From positions 124,001 through 188,000 of the forward strand of contig NOWV01000092.1 of the NCBI GenBank assembly GCA_003344405.1: DNA of 64,000 bases. The letters run 5' to 3'. The translations under genes and the position numbers were made by a program. Of this stretch, positions 1 to 14,700 are shown in pieces (position 1 is the stretch's first letter; every line of letters begins with the position of its first letter). The notes beneath the pieces are model-generated. The model was given only the letters and a program-made list of their open reading frames with translations. It was not told where the DNA came from and ran no database searches. Source of the DNA: Trichoplax sp. H2. Taxonomy: Eukaryota; Placozoa; Uniplacotomia; Trichoplacea.

Positions 1-640
1 TAGAAAGATTTCGGATATTGATATTTTGGCCAATATACTTTATGACCACTTTAAAACTATTAGGCTGTATGTCATGCAACGTTCTAAAGTTTCTATACGT
101 CAATTCTATATCAATCAATCGATTAATCAAGCAAAACAAGCTATTCTACCTAATTCTACCAGCAGTAAGCAAAACTGGATTCGCATGGACCGGCCCGACT
201 GATGCACAAAGTCGTCCAGTACATACTGTAGAAAGATTTCGGATATTGATATTTTAGCCAATTTACTTTATGACCACTTTAAAACTATTAGGCTGTATGT
301 CAAGCAATGATCTAAAGCTTCTATACATCAATTCTATATCAATCAATCGATTAATCAAGCAAAACAAGCTATTCTACCAGCAGTAAGCAAAACTGGATTC
401 GCATGGACGGGCTCGACTGATGCACCATGTCGTACAGTACTGTAGAAAGATTTCGGATATTAATATTCTCGCCAATTTACTTTATGACTACTTTAAAACT
501 ATTAGGCTGCATGTCATGCAATGATCTAAAGTTTCTATACATCAATTCTATATCAATCGATCGATTAATCAAGCAAAAGTTGGATTAGCATGGAGCTTCG
601 TCACCATGACTATTAAGATAGGATTTGAGCTAACCATGGT
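1..640. repeat. Tandem repeat, three copies of ~215-228 bp
   Basis: Three head-to-tail copies begin with TAGAAAGATTTCGGATATT at positions 1, 229 and 443, so the spacings are 228 and 214 bp. Each continues with a shared block containing ACTTTAAAACTATTAGGCTG and a run of TCAATCAATCGATTAATCAAG. The third copy decays after about 590. The array starts at the window edge, so more copies may lie to the left. No coding capacity is convincing: the 79-codon frame at 18-257 simply reads through one unit. Confidence 0.9.
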
Positions 641-2756
641 AAGCATCTGTTGCACCAGCCATGCCCTACCCTACAGTTTCCTTGCCATTGCAATATGAGC
701 CTTTTCATAGAAAAGGCTATAGCCTGGCTATTGACTTTGAACACAGTACTATCCATATTGGACTGTCTCTGACGTGTATCACTCATCATACTATCTATAG
801 CCGTAGTGTCAGCGGTTCCTTTGTTTCATTGTTTGAAAATGGTTCGAATGGCATGGGAGTTGATGCGAGTGGATGGGGACAACCGTCATCGCGTCAGTCA
901 TCATTCCTACAGCCGTGGGCGAGTCATTTCCAAAGATGATGTCACCTGTAGCGATTGACTTGCTACTCTGCTGTACAGTACGCTATACGGTACACTGTAC
1001 ACTGTAAACTGGACAGAATAAATTAAATTAAATTATAAATTAATTATACTGTACAGTAAACTTTGGTACAGTTTACACTACTATAATGTGGTGATATAAC
1101 CGCTAATTTGGATGGCAATCGCGGATAATGGATTATTTCAGACATAGTACACCAGTCAGTGGGCTATATGGTAGACAGACTCATATCATCATCATTGGCG
1201 ATTTTATAAAATTCATTCATTCATCGTGCAGTAGACATTGGTCCGAATCCTGCAGTACAGTACGTACTGTAGGTCATTTCAAAATTGTAAGTACTGTACA
1301 GAGTGGACTGTACTGTACTGTAGCTGACCTACATAGCTATGGGTGACATCTTTTTTACTCAGGCTGTAGGATACAGTAGTGGTCAGCGGAAATACTCATG
1401 TCTGATCATGATGAAGTACAGTACTGCACACTGTGGACTGCATACTGTAGTTGGCCTGCATCGCTATGGGTGACATCTTTTTTACTCAGGCTGTACGATA
1501 CGGTAGCGATCAGCGGAAATACTCATGTCTCGTCATGACGAAAACGGAAGATGTGTACCAGACCGTACCAGTTGTAACGGTACTAACGGTAGAATCGATT
1601 GGAAACTGGATACTACCCGGATAGCACTAGACGAGAGCTTAGTCGAGGTCGCTGATCGCTTTGATGTTTTGTTCATCCTTTTTCTATTAGTCAACAACAA
1701 AATTAAAATTGATTGCATTACCCGACTCTAATTTATCAACATAAAGACGAGCAATATCGGCTTTCCAGGCTAAAAGAAGGAAAGAGTCAATATACCAAGA
1801 GTCAGTTCAAGCAATCTGAACAATTGGAACCTTGGTACAATAGCTACAAACCGTTATTATAACGGTCGGAAAGTTGACAACCTATCCATTTTTTTTCTAT
1901 TCATATTCTTCTGGCGATACGTCGATCGATTTCCTGCTTGCCAATATTATCATCCATTCAACACTTTCCTATTCCAATTTTTGAAGGAGGTATATCATTA
2001 TACTTGATTTTGCTATGACTGGGATATCAACTATAGCTATTGTTCACTTAACTACCATGCTATATAGTCTTATTCTCGGTTAATCAAGGAGAAATGAAAC
2101 TAGTATTAAAATATCCTTATTATCCTTATTAGGGTGTAGTAGCTAGGAGTAAGACGCTCTCGTTAAAATTGTTGTGGTGGGCATCTTTGCCAATTGGTCT
2201 TGGTGATGTCCATTATATGGTGATTACCTGATGATTTTACTTTCAGTTCAATCATAGTATGGTACAATCACTTCGATATCCTTTCCAAGACTCTATCCAA
2301 TGCTTTTCAACCACAAGATTAATGCCATAACTGTCTATTTTTTATAAGGTAAGATGATGACAACGATGACCAAGAGAGAGAAAAAGGATAATGACATTAC
2401 AGTAATGATACAAATCAATCATGACATTGTATTCCTAAATATCAATTTACAACTTCGATCGATAAATTCATCTCCTATGGCTAGGAGAACATAATTTAGT
2501 CATGGAAAATTTTGCTAATCAGTCTTTGTAAGATATTTTCCACTTCAGTAGAATAATTCATCCCTCAACAAATGATTTTATACCAAATGTAGAATAGCAC
2601 TGGACACTTTTCCGACTGACTTTAATGATACATTGATTGAATAGTAATCATTTCTTTCTATTCTCTCTTATGATGGTTAACGCTCGCTAATGTCGATCAT
2701 CAAGACAATCATTGTATGTGTTATTACGACGTGAAAGATCGTCTTTTAACAACTTC
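641..2756. other. No supported gene; duplicated block inside
   Basis: This stretch lies between the left repeat array and the first exon of the sidekick-like gene. It is somewhat less AT-rich near 660-940, where a 92-codon frame (661-939, +) exists without recognisable similarity, signal peptide or splice context. Several GTACTGTAC/GTACAGTAC words occur at 960-1440. I see no tRNA, promoter element or conserved exon that I can defend. Confidence 0.5.
1310..1541. repeat. Direct duplication, two copies, offset ~127 bp
   Basis: Two copies of a block of about 100 bp are present, at roughly 1310-1413 and 1437-1541. Both contain CTATGGGTGACATCTTTTTT, ACTCAGGCTGTA and CAGCGGAAATACTCATGTCT, with a few substitutions. 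The GTACTGTAC-type words at the left edge of each copy suggest they may have been the sites of slippage or recombination. Confidence 0.85.
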
Positions 2757-5700
2757 ATGGCCTTAGTAATCAAGAGGATCGCTTCAAGCTATATCATATT
2801 CCTCTTCTTGGTCATTAGCCTGGTATTACCCACATCCAATTTAGTCGGTAAGTCTTGTTGCTTTTTTCATTTATTTCAATTATCTTCAACTACAACAGTC
2901 TACCCACATTTCCAAATAATTACCTCATATGCTATGCTAAGTGTTGCAACATGATCATTAATTAATGATCACCTCGCTACTGTACATGATTGTATCCACC
3001 AAAATTGATAGGAACGAATTTGTGCGATAGCCACGTTTTTTTAAACAATGTTGTTTTTAATCGCATCATGACGCTTATCATCAAATACCACTTTTTCCCC
3101 CTTAAATTATTACAAATGCTTTCAAGATAGTGTTAATTAATGGATTAATGCTGGCTATCAACTGTGTCTTGTTATGTAAGTGACCGATTATTAGCAAAAT
3201 TGTATACAGTACTACCGTACGTATATCAACAAATTCCATCAAAATTTCAACAAAACTTCGCTCTTAACTGAGCCTGTAGTAAACTAACCGGCCGGTACAA
3301 TACACTAAAGTGATAGATTGTAACCTTTCAATTGATAAGAGCCCTATAATTTCCCTCAAAATGAACCTATTTCCACTCTAATTTGAAGCAATTACGTTCG
3401 ATGTCATTAATTCTATTTCCATGCAATAATGGATCATGAGATTGATATAGCAGCGCTAAAATGATCATTAAATCCAAGTGCCCCCCCCCATGTGGCGAAA
3501 AGACATTATTTGAAGCATTATCGAAAATAAACGCTAAAATTTCTCCACCAAAAAGTCATCGATGAAATTAACGAGTTGTTCTACAGTATATACGCGTAGA
3601 GTAGAGGCCAATATCACTTTACTTTAAAAGCTGAAGTAATACAGTCTAATCGAAATCGTTTACTTAAAACATTCCACATACTGTAAGTTAAAAATAAAAC
3701 TAAATTTTCACTGTATTAGATAGGCGTTATAACATAGCTGTTGGACGATAAATTATCCTTCTATATTGTACAGTAATCATAACAGATTAATTTTTGTCTT
3801 GATACATTGTAATTGATTTCAAAAATGTTCTCATGGTATTCCATGCAGTAAAATGAATTAGATTGTTGTCATTTTATTAGAAGAGTGTAACTAAATCTGC
3901 TTTTCATAGGTAGAGCTCATGATAAAGTAAATAAGTCAGAGCATTAGTCATCATAGGAATCAAATCCTCAATATTTTAGTACCATCTGACATAATAGCTC
4001 ACTAAATACCATATTATAGTCCACAAGACTGATTTTTTGATATCATCTCTCTCTAGCAGATTTAGTCAATTTAATAGAATGATTTAATTATGAGATTACT
4101 ACCAAAATGCTTTAAATAGTAACTTCAATTTGAAACCATAAAGGCTAAAAAGAATTTTGATATCAATTTCTGTTACAATAATACGAATTCCGGCAGGCGA
4201 TCTAATTTGTCGTGATCTGATAGAATTACATCGTAATGGTAGAAGATCAGGAGGCTTCCTAGCTAGAAAATAATAATAATGATTATAAATAATTTTACCC
4301 ATACAATGGAATCTGGTAGTCCATCAAATTGACCTATATACGATAGTATTACTCCTCATCTTAGGCATAAAAAACTAACTGGTTTCATTTTACAAAAGTC
4401 ATCATCATCGGAATAAACTTTACTACTGTAATACATCGATAATTATTTGAAGATTTTATTATAAGCTGTAACCGTCATCATTTTTGATCAGTTGATTGAT
4501 TATCAATGATAGCAGGTTAGATAGATAGAATAGGAGGTAAACAAACAACTTTGGTATACTTACAGTCATCTCTTTGTGAAAGTCATTAGGATAAGTCATA
4601 AATATTGGAATTCAATAGTAACAGACAGATTATCGATTGAAAAGGTTTTTAATTTCAATTATAGCTTTCACCATACAATGATTACTTCTAAGTGATCATT
4701 GTAAACTAAAATGTTGTAACTAACAGCGTTTAATTCTATTGCTAGTGCTGCATGGCTCAACTAATTTAGCATTATCGTTCGTTCGTGTATTACTGATCTC
4801 GTAGGAAATACAATCCGTACATATATGCCAGCCTTAAACTGTTTTTGTCGTTATTATCGACAAGTTATAATGATATGTACACACGTTTCTTAGTATTTAG
4901 TTGATAGCAATAATATCACTATATCGTCATTTTATTTATAAGGGGGCTAGCAGTTATTACAAATTAGTTAACATATTAATTTCAAGTAACATTTCCAAGC
5001 GATACCATGATTTTTCATCGCTAAAAGATATTGATTCTATAAATTATTAATGATTAATTATGGACAGACTGTCTGGCACCTTGCATATTAAAATTCTCAA
5101 TGTTATGTTTTGTCTCTCATTAAATCATGTTCATGACTGCTATCATTCACAATCCAACTACGATCGTATTATTTCTTTAGACGATAATACCTGGTCTTGT
5201 GATAAAACACAGTAAGCTTGATTTTCTGTCAATCGCTATTAGAATTATGCTCAAAAAGATCAGTATGAAATTTCACATCAATACCTTAAAATTTCAGTAT
5301 AATCCTCTGCATATCCTATTTTTAAAGTCATTTTTAAGTTAAAGCTATATGTCAGCTCAAATTTCTAAATTTTCCATATATCCTCGAAGGATTTCACTAA
5401 TTCAGCATCAATTAAAAAATATCCTAATTATACATAAATACAAATTATAAAGTTCAGGGGTTAATTACGAAGTTATGAATACCTTTTTTATTATTAGGTT
5501 ATAGTTAATATTAAAGGTAGAACTTTTATTGAATAGACAATGTTGAGAGTATAGTTATATTATTGTAATGGCTAGACGTTTAAGGCCATTATTTATGTCT
5601 GTAATCTAAGAAGCTAACATGAAACGTTGTGCATTATGATAAATGATCACAAAGAAAGATGAAATGATCTTTAATAAGAAAGAAAACAAAACTAACAGTA

Positions 5701-8700
5701 CAGTTCATGCCCACATTGCCCAGCTACTATGTTCTATTTAAATAAGCGAAAAAATTTTATCCTAGTCAACAATTTGCTTAGGCTATGATTTACCTTGAAA
5801 TAGAAGCGATAGTCTTAATTAAATATTATAGAGTAACCAACATTTTTTTCCGATAGTAATTAATATTGTAATAAGCTAGAACGATGTTATTTATTTATAA
5901 TTCGGTAAAAATGTTCGAAAATGTCCATTATGCGAACGTATAATACATGTATCGTGCTGTGGAATTTAATTATTTCATATCCGCTTCCTTTATTTTTAAA
6001 AGCAGACATTAAAGGGTAAATGTCTCCTAAATTAGTACTAATTGCTAGGGATGTTCTTCATACTGTATAGGGAATGAGTGTTAATGCTATTTCTTTGGAA
6101 TGTACAGTTATGCTATCACGATAACTATTTTTCTACAGGTTTATATGCTCTAATTACCAGTATGAAATCCAAAATGATTTTGAGCTATAGAATTTGATAC
6201 TAGTCATAATCATTCTAATACGGCAGATCCAGCAGACAGCCGATAGAAAAAGTTTAAATTACACAAACATCAAGTTATAAATACCTGCTGTAGATAGCCA
6301 GATATTTCGAATGGAACAATTTAATTTATAGAAATTATTGCAATTCATTCAATTAGGAGTATATCTTTAAGCTACAAATATCGGTAGCCAGATATGTGTA
6401 AACTGATACAGATATGATCATTTAAACACTCGATTACGACGATATCACGATAACAATTTTATTTTTCTATACCTTGAAACTATACAGCAGCAAATGCTTA
6501 CTTTACTAAACAGTCTAAATAGAATAATTATATATTATATAGATATAGTTAAATCTTCAATGTTATAGAAATCTGACGATTAAAACTATACTAAAGTCCT
6601 TAACATTTTGCATCGGGTAATAGCTTAATTAATATTAGAAAATTTTCAGGCTTCAACTTCTTGATTAAATGGTGATAAATAACAAATTGACCAATATAAC
6701 TATAACTGAACACTCGTTATCTTTCGAATCATTTACATAAACCTATCTTGGGCCTTGTTTAAATTTTTAGCTTTTCAAATATTTCTTAATTAAGAGCTTT
6801 GTCTATACATTTTACTTTTGGTACTATGCTTGGGAATTTATCTAAACTTTGCTATATATTTAATCTAACCTTATATATACGGTATTTTCTATCTAGCGGC
6901 TCAAACGGTGCAAGCTACTGGTTTCGGTGTTAAAAGAGTTCGAGTTTATTCTCGAAATATTTTATTAGACTGCCAAATTACTGCAACAGCCGGTGTCCAG
7001 TATTCTAAATCATGGGACCGCAATGGCAATATTCAAATCTCGAACTCTAGTCGTTTTTCTATATTACAAAATGGTTTACTAATTAGAACAGTACAAGTTG
7101 GTGATAATGGAACTTATACGTGCACTGTTCGGTATGCAGATAATAATAACAACCCGAAATCTACACTTGCAAAAGGCGATTTAATTGTAGAAGGTAAGAG
7201 TAGTAGTTATTATCACAACTAATATGCCACCGTATAACAATTTTTGGATCGCTGGTATTTTTATTATAAACATGTGACTGATTGCGCAGCGATAGAATAT
7301 ATCCAAAATAAGATGCTGATATCATGTTGTAAATCATGGTGTTTCTTTAACCTTATAGTATTTTCGATTACCATTTCACTTTAATAATTAATTATCTACC
7401 TTTTATACTCATTTATGCTAGACATCAAGTGAATTTTCTTTTTAATCAGTAATCTGTATAAGCTATGCTACTATATCATGTCAGCGTATAGTCTACAATA
7501 TCCCCTTTTTTCAATATAATATCAGTTAAATTTATAGATTTAGCATAACTGCTAATCATACTTTCCGATCAAAGTACGCATGCTATAGAGCTAGCGAACT
7601 CATTGTTGTCGAAATTATTAGCACCATGATTATTTTATTTAGCCTAGTCGTTAATGTTTATTTTGGTTACTGAATATTAAGAAATTGACCTCGTAACGAG
7701 CTAGTAAGCTAGCGACAGTGAATTGTTAAGGCTACAATAGTTACTACCAAAATTTTTTACATCTATATTCATCGTTAATGGTTGCTCTTGATTCATGGCT
7801 TTTAAAATAAATTGTCGATTAATAAACCATTTTTAAACTGTTTTATTCAATTTATAGCGCCACCATCACCACCAACTAAACCGATTGTTGCTGCAATCAG
7901 TTCTAAATCGATAATATTATTATGGAATCCACCTTTAAGTAGTGGCAATTCGCCTATAACAACTTATATTGTCGAATACCGTACAGCAAGCACCTCATGG
8001 GCAACTGTCCTACAAACCTTATCCAATAACAATGTAAATATATCTAATTTACGGCCCAAGACATTTTACTACTTTCGCATTAAAGCTGCCAATATTGTTG
8101 GAACTGGAAGTGAAAGCCCATTCACCACTGTAGAAACTTTACAAGCAGGTTTGTACACCACTTATAGGATATCTATTATAGCCATACTTAATCAATCGTC
8201 TCGAAATAACCTATACGTCTTAAATCGTCTAGAACCTTCTGCTCCACCACAGAATATTAATATAGTCGCTCTCCAAGTTAGCAATACCTTAAGAATATCG
8301 TGGCAAGTAAGTTGAACTTAAAACGAAATAAAGTTTGTACTAGTTGTAAAATATAAGTTACGATAGTATAAATGTTTATAAAATGTTCAAATTGTATATT
8401 ATTCTAATTGAATTAAATTTAATCTTTGCAGCCCCCACCGGTCGATCAGCAATATGGCACCATAGCAGGCTACAATATAGCTTACAAGCCAAGTGGCGTA
8501 CAAAGTATCGATTTTGAAATGATTAATATTGGTGGTAGCACCACTACAGCTGATTTAAACAATTTAAGCCCTTACACAACATATTCCATTAAAATTCGAG
8601 CCAATAATAGCATTGGTTTCGGGCCATACAGCCAAATTTACGAGAAAAGGACGCGAGAAATAGGTAAAAGTATTCGGATCAAGTATAATAATTAATCACG

Positions 8701-11700
8701 TGCAAATTTAAACTTTTATACTATGTAAAAGTTGACATAGAAGTAAAGATGATTTAATTGCGATTTCTAAATTTGTTTTATGTTCTATACAGATCCGCAG
8801 GCATCTCCACAACAAATTCGAGGAAACAGTGTAACGTCAAGTGTTATAACACTAACTTGGCAACCACCTGATCCGTTTCAAACTTATGGGTCAATCATTC
8901 GATATCAGGTTAATTCTATTAGCGTAACTTTTTGTGTAGATTATCTTTTGCTCGGCATTAACATATAGCGAAAGAGTCTAAAGATTGTAGTTAATTAATA
9001 CTTCTAATTTATTTCGTTATTATACTAAATGATTACATATATCTTTATTTTGTTAATTTATTAGATACGAGCTCAATTGACAAGTAATACCAATATTGTA
9101 AGATATTTTGATCAAGCATCTGATAGCGCATCCATTATTCAGCGTGGAAATGCTACCAATTTAAATAAATTTACTACTTATACAATGACGGTTCGAGCAT
9201 ATAATAGTGCTGGTCCTTCACCTTGGAGTTCGTCTATTCGTACAACAACCTTAGAAGACAGTGAGTCATTTTATAGAAATTATGGCTAATAACTTAAATT
9301 TAACTTAATATTTTGTTCTGCTAATAATATAACATTAAGTACCGATTTAAGCAGTGTTTTATAGGTTAACCATAGATTGATCATACTATTAAGTATATGG
9401 TACCATACTAAATGCTTTACTTATTGCAATAAATTTAGTTCCAGGAACTCCTTCAGGAGTTACAATTTTAGAAATTACTGATCGAACGATACGACTATCA
9501 TGGAATACTCCAATAGATCAGAATGGAATTATCATCAGTTATAGACTTCGTCAATGCTTGTTTAACACTAGCACTTGTAGTACTTGGCAAATTTATTCCA
9601 ACACCACGTTTTCTGGAGCTCTTAGCTCGTTACAAGCTAACACTAATTATGGCATACAATTAGCAGCAAGCACAAGCGTTGGATTTGGCAAAATGTTTCA
9701 ACAAAGTGTAACAACAGCTCTGCCAATTAGTGAGTTTATGCTTTGATGCCACATTTTCTTTGAGTCCTATTTTTACCTGTGATATCATAATTCAATCTTT
9801 GTACTAATGTACATTTCGAATTTTATTAGATCTGCCGGAAGCCCCTGGTAGGCCTAGTCCAACTGTACAATCGGCAACATCGGTTTCACTATCATGGTCA
9901 CCTCCGATCTCAACTGGATCTGGTTTACTATCCCATTATAAATTAACTTATAATAAACGAGCAGAAAGTACTTGGACTCAAATTAATGTGCGTGCCAATG
10001 AGACACAATATACGGTTACAAATTTAGCACCTTATACTTATTATCGATTTCGGGTCTATGCCGTCAATACCTTGGGCTCAGAAACCCCTAGTCCGATTAC
10101 ATCCTATATTTTGACGTTTGAAGCAAGTGAGTCTGTAAAAATATAAAACTTATATAGTGGCAAGGCTAAAGCTAGCTTGTATAGTGATCTCTGTAGTATG
10201 CTATCAACTTTTTGCGGTGACATACCGTATTTATGTTCAATTGGTAAATACTTTTATGCATCTGTTAACGCACAAATAGGCAAACGTTTTATGCTTTACA
10301 AGAGTAGAAATTAACCGAATCATGCAATTTAATTATTGATTTTAGTTCCTTCAGCAGCGCCTCAGAATGTCGTTGCTATCCCCATTCGAGATACTAGCCT
10401 ATTAATCAAGTGGCAAGCACCCCCAAGCAGTCATTGGAATGGTATACTATTAGGTTATACTATCGTTTATCAACAGCGTGGATCAACTTTGGAGCAATCA
10501 GTCAACGTAGATGGTGCAGAAAAGGATAGCTTTCAATTTAGTCAGTTGTTAACTAATACTGACTATGAAATTCGAATTCAAGCGCGGAATAGCCGTGGAG
10601 GTGGAGTATTTAGTCGTCAAATCATAGCTCGTACTCGTGAAAGAGCTCCATCTCAGGCTCCATCTCCGATTACAACAAAGTCAATTAATGCGACTGCGAT
10701 AGAAGTGAAATGGGGGCTTATTCCTGATGGTGCTGCACGTGGTATTATTATGGGATACAAGGTATGATAGTATTTAATTTAGTAATAACTGTGCCTGGTT
10801 ATGGACTAATTAGTCATAGAGTGTTAGTAATTACCTTTTCTGTGATATGAATTAGCTTAGCAGAACGTATTTTAGCTACAAGAATATCTGATTTAGTGAA
10901 TCGATTGATGAGTATGTTCCCAGATAACTTACTTAATTACTAAACAGATTCGATATTGGCGAGAGATAGTCGCTGGCATATCCATCAGAAACGTTAATAA
11001 CGCCACAGCAACTTCTACAATAATAAGTGGTTTAGTCAGTGAGCGGTCGTACTATGTACAAGTTTTAGGCTATACGTCTCGAGGAGACGGTCCGGCAAGT
11101 TCACCACCAAATTACGTCTACGTATCTCCCTTAAGTATGTCATGGTATTACATTAATTATCAATTCACTTGTTTTGGCTTAGCCTCATGTGTGATAACAC
11201 ACTCAGAGAGGATTTATAAGATAAAATAAGGAAAGTAATAGCGGTCCTAACTGATAATTTCTTTTGTTAACATAGTTCCATCAGCTCCTCAAGGCATTAC
11301 CTTCAGTTCGATTTCGTCTAATTCTCTTCGAATTAATTGGGTTATGCCATACCGACCTAATAAACCAATTCTTCAATTTCGAATTGGTTTTGCTCTTAAT
11401 TCTGCCACGCAGCTACAAAATATTTACATTGCTGGAAATAGTACATTTAACTTTCGTCATAACAATTTGCTATCCCGGCGTGATTACAAATACCAAGTTT
11501 GTGCAGAAAATGCTGCTGGATGGGGATGTAGTCTTTTCTACATTGTTAGAACTGAATCTACTATCGGATGTAAGTACTGCAAATTCATAGATAATTTAAT
11601 GGAAATATGTATGTAGCAAATATTGAACTAGAACTATCCAAGGGAAAGGATTTTTGTAGCGAATTTTTTAATTAATTCGTAATTGATTTCACTGATTGAA

Positions 11701-14700
11701 TTGCTGTAATTAGTATTAAGCGTACGATATAAATTGTAAGCTAGAGTTTTGTAAGACTTCAGTCGGTTGCGGTCGTCATTATCTTATTATGTTATAACTT
11801 TCCAATTTCAATAGTTTATGTTGCTTTGGCAGTTTATCTAATTCATATTTTCAATCACATTGTAGCAATCCCAGCTCTAGCTCAATCAATACGATATCCG
11901 GCAGAGACTATTGGAGCTCAATCATTTGTTATGTTATGGAATAATCCAGCAGGTACTTATCCAATCCGTTATTACAGAGTTCGCTATAGCAGTGATGGAA
12001 GTACATGGTTCGTTTTGGATGAGCTCATTCCTCCATCCCCTACAAGTTTTATACTACGTGGTTTTCAGCCTAATACCCGCTATTTTCTGCAAGTTATTTC
12101 AACTAATGATTATAATAATGGATTTTGGAGTAGCTCAATCCAAGCACAAACTCTACCAACTTGGCCAAGTCAGGTTCCATCTAACGTTTTAGCGCAAGTT
12201 GATAATTCAACGACTATCCTCGTTACGTGGACAGGCATTTCTACAACCGGCTTTAATGGTGTTCCACTTGGTTATCGCTTGCGATATCGAATTGTCGATA
12301 ATGCTAATGTTTACACAGTTCTTCAATCAGCAAATACAACAGCATTTCGTTATTATATACAAGGTTTATTACAATATTCTACTTATGGGGTCTCTGTTGC
12401 CGCATACAACAGTAATGGTACTGGGCCTTATAGCAATGAAGTGACTGTTCAAACTCAAGCTTCCGGTAAAGTATTTCTTGCTTCGCGTTATCCGGAGATT
12501 TATTTATCGCTTTTCTATTATATAATATCAGCCTATTATATAATTTACATTAATTCATTATTACTAATTCTTTTATAATGCTCTGTAGCTCCATCAGCAG
12601 CCCCAACTGAATTAAATATAGTATCCAAAACGGCTACGAGCGTAACCCTAAGTTGGACAGCACCACCATCTAATACGCATAACGGAGTACTAAGGGGATA
12701 TTTGGTTAGTGATTTGAGTATTTTCCGACATTTATAAAACTAATTGCTTATTCTAATCTTTTTTATAACGCTTTTATGCTCTTATTCGACAGATTGATTT
12801 CTGGCTTGTACAGAATAATTCAACAAAGAAGCAAGTTAACACCAATTCTATCATTACACAATACACTATCAACAATTTAAGGAGTTTTGCTGAGTATGCT
12901 GTATTAGTTAAGGCTTTTAATGGATTTGAAGGACCTGCAAGCGTCACTGTTCGAGTTACTACTTCGCAGTCAGGTAATGAAGGATGTAATAATAACTGTG
13001 ATAGCTCAGTTAAATGAACAATATATCTCGTATTTATTTTGATTTGATATTGTATTGCCAGTACATAAAACACAATAGATATTGCAGTTACTGCACTACC
13101 CTAGCTATTAATTATGTAAATATTCGATGATATGCATGATTTAGCATGTCTAATATCGTATTGGTACGTTTTGGATTTATTTTTTAACCTGATATTATAG
13201 TACCTGGAGCGCCTTTCGACATTGCAGCCGATAATGTCGAACGGACAACTGTTGCAGTGACATGGTTACCACCTGATCGACCCAATGGTGAAATTACAAG
13301 TTATGAAGTTCAATTTGGTTTAAATACCGCTCGAGAACTAAATACTCAAGTCGTGCCAGACCCTAATCAACGTCGGTTGAATATCGCTATGTCATGGAAT
13401 AGTACTTCTATTATTTCTATACGAGCTAGGAATAGCATTGGCTTTGGAGTGAAATTAACCAAATACTTTGTTAATGTTTATCAATATGGTAAAGTAGATA
13501 TACTTTTACAATCATTAATTTTATAGATATTTACTTTTCTCCATTAAACTACCATTTTCTAGAAATTGATCTACATGAGAAATTTACTATCATTTTTTAT
13601 CTTTTAAAATTGTTATTGTAGTGCGTCTCCAATACAGCGGTACATCAGTTGGCAGCGTTACATTGACGTGGACACCAGCGATACCAAGACTAATGCCTAA
13701 TCAGACAAACTATATCGAATATCAAGACATAGGTATGTCAGAGCAATTTTTAGGACACACATAGTATAAAGCAAAGCATAAACTATGGTATAAACGTTGG
13801 TAATGAAATACGAGCACATAAAATTCTACATATAATTATCTACATCTTAACAATATTCTTGTACTGATATCTGCAAGAATTAATGAGTTTTAGCTAACGT
13901 AATAAGATATTGAATGCATATTGTTTACTTACCATTTAGCTAATAATTCCAATTGGATATCAGCCGCAAATGAAATTCCAGTTGCTTCGACATCATTTCA
14001 GCTAACTGGTTTAAAGTTGAACACAAAATATCGATGTAGACTTATTGTGAAAAGTGCAGATAAAGCTTATATTAAATCTGTGATTGGGATTGCACAGGGT
14101 GAAACAATAACGGGTAAATACAGTTACAAGCTGTACCACTATTAATCATATCATCCATGCTTGTTTTTAGAGTTTTACCTATGAAATAGTGAGAAGCACT
14201 CATTATTTTCCATTAGATCTACTTTATTATACGTATTAAAAATATACTTAAAGGTTGTAACACTTATTCATGGTAATAATTATACATTTTCTATTGAAAT
14301 TGTAGGTAGTGGTAGTCAGCAATTTTATCAACAATGGTGGTTTATTGTCATCATAGCTGTGATCTGCTTAATTGTCCTCATTTTGTTAATTGCTACATTA
14401 TATTGGCGAGGAAAATCAGAACCTAATAAAAATACTGGTATTCAAGAGCTGATTTTAATAGCTTATACTATATTGCATATTGCAGCTATTCCAAGAGTAT
14501 TTAGAGTGCTATTTACTTTCGTATTAATCACACTTCTATCCTATTTGTAGTAATCTTTAGACATCCAGAGGCAAGAAATTCACAAATATCTGAGGTTCGT
14601 ACAGGACCAGTTGGCGATATGGATTTAAATGGATCAATGAATGGGATTCCATTGACAGCGAGAAGTTCGTATCAAGGTAGTGGTTATGATATCAGAAGTA

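Noticed and set aside
661-939. 92-codon + strand frame (MPYPTVSLPL...)
   Set aside because: No recognisable domain, no splice or start context and close to repeats; kept only as a note.
1236-1262. GGTCCGAATCCTGCA as a possible tRNA T-arm
   Set aside because: No matching acceptor stem or anticodon arm around it.
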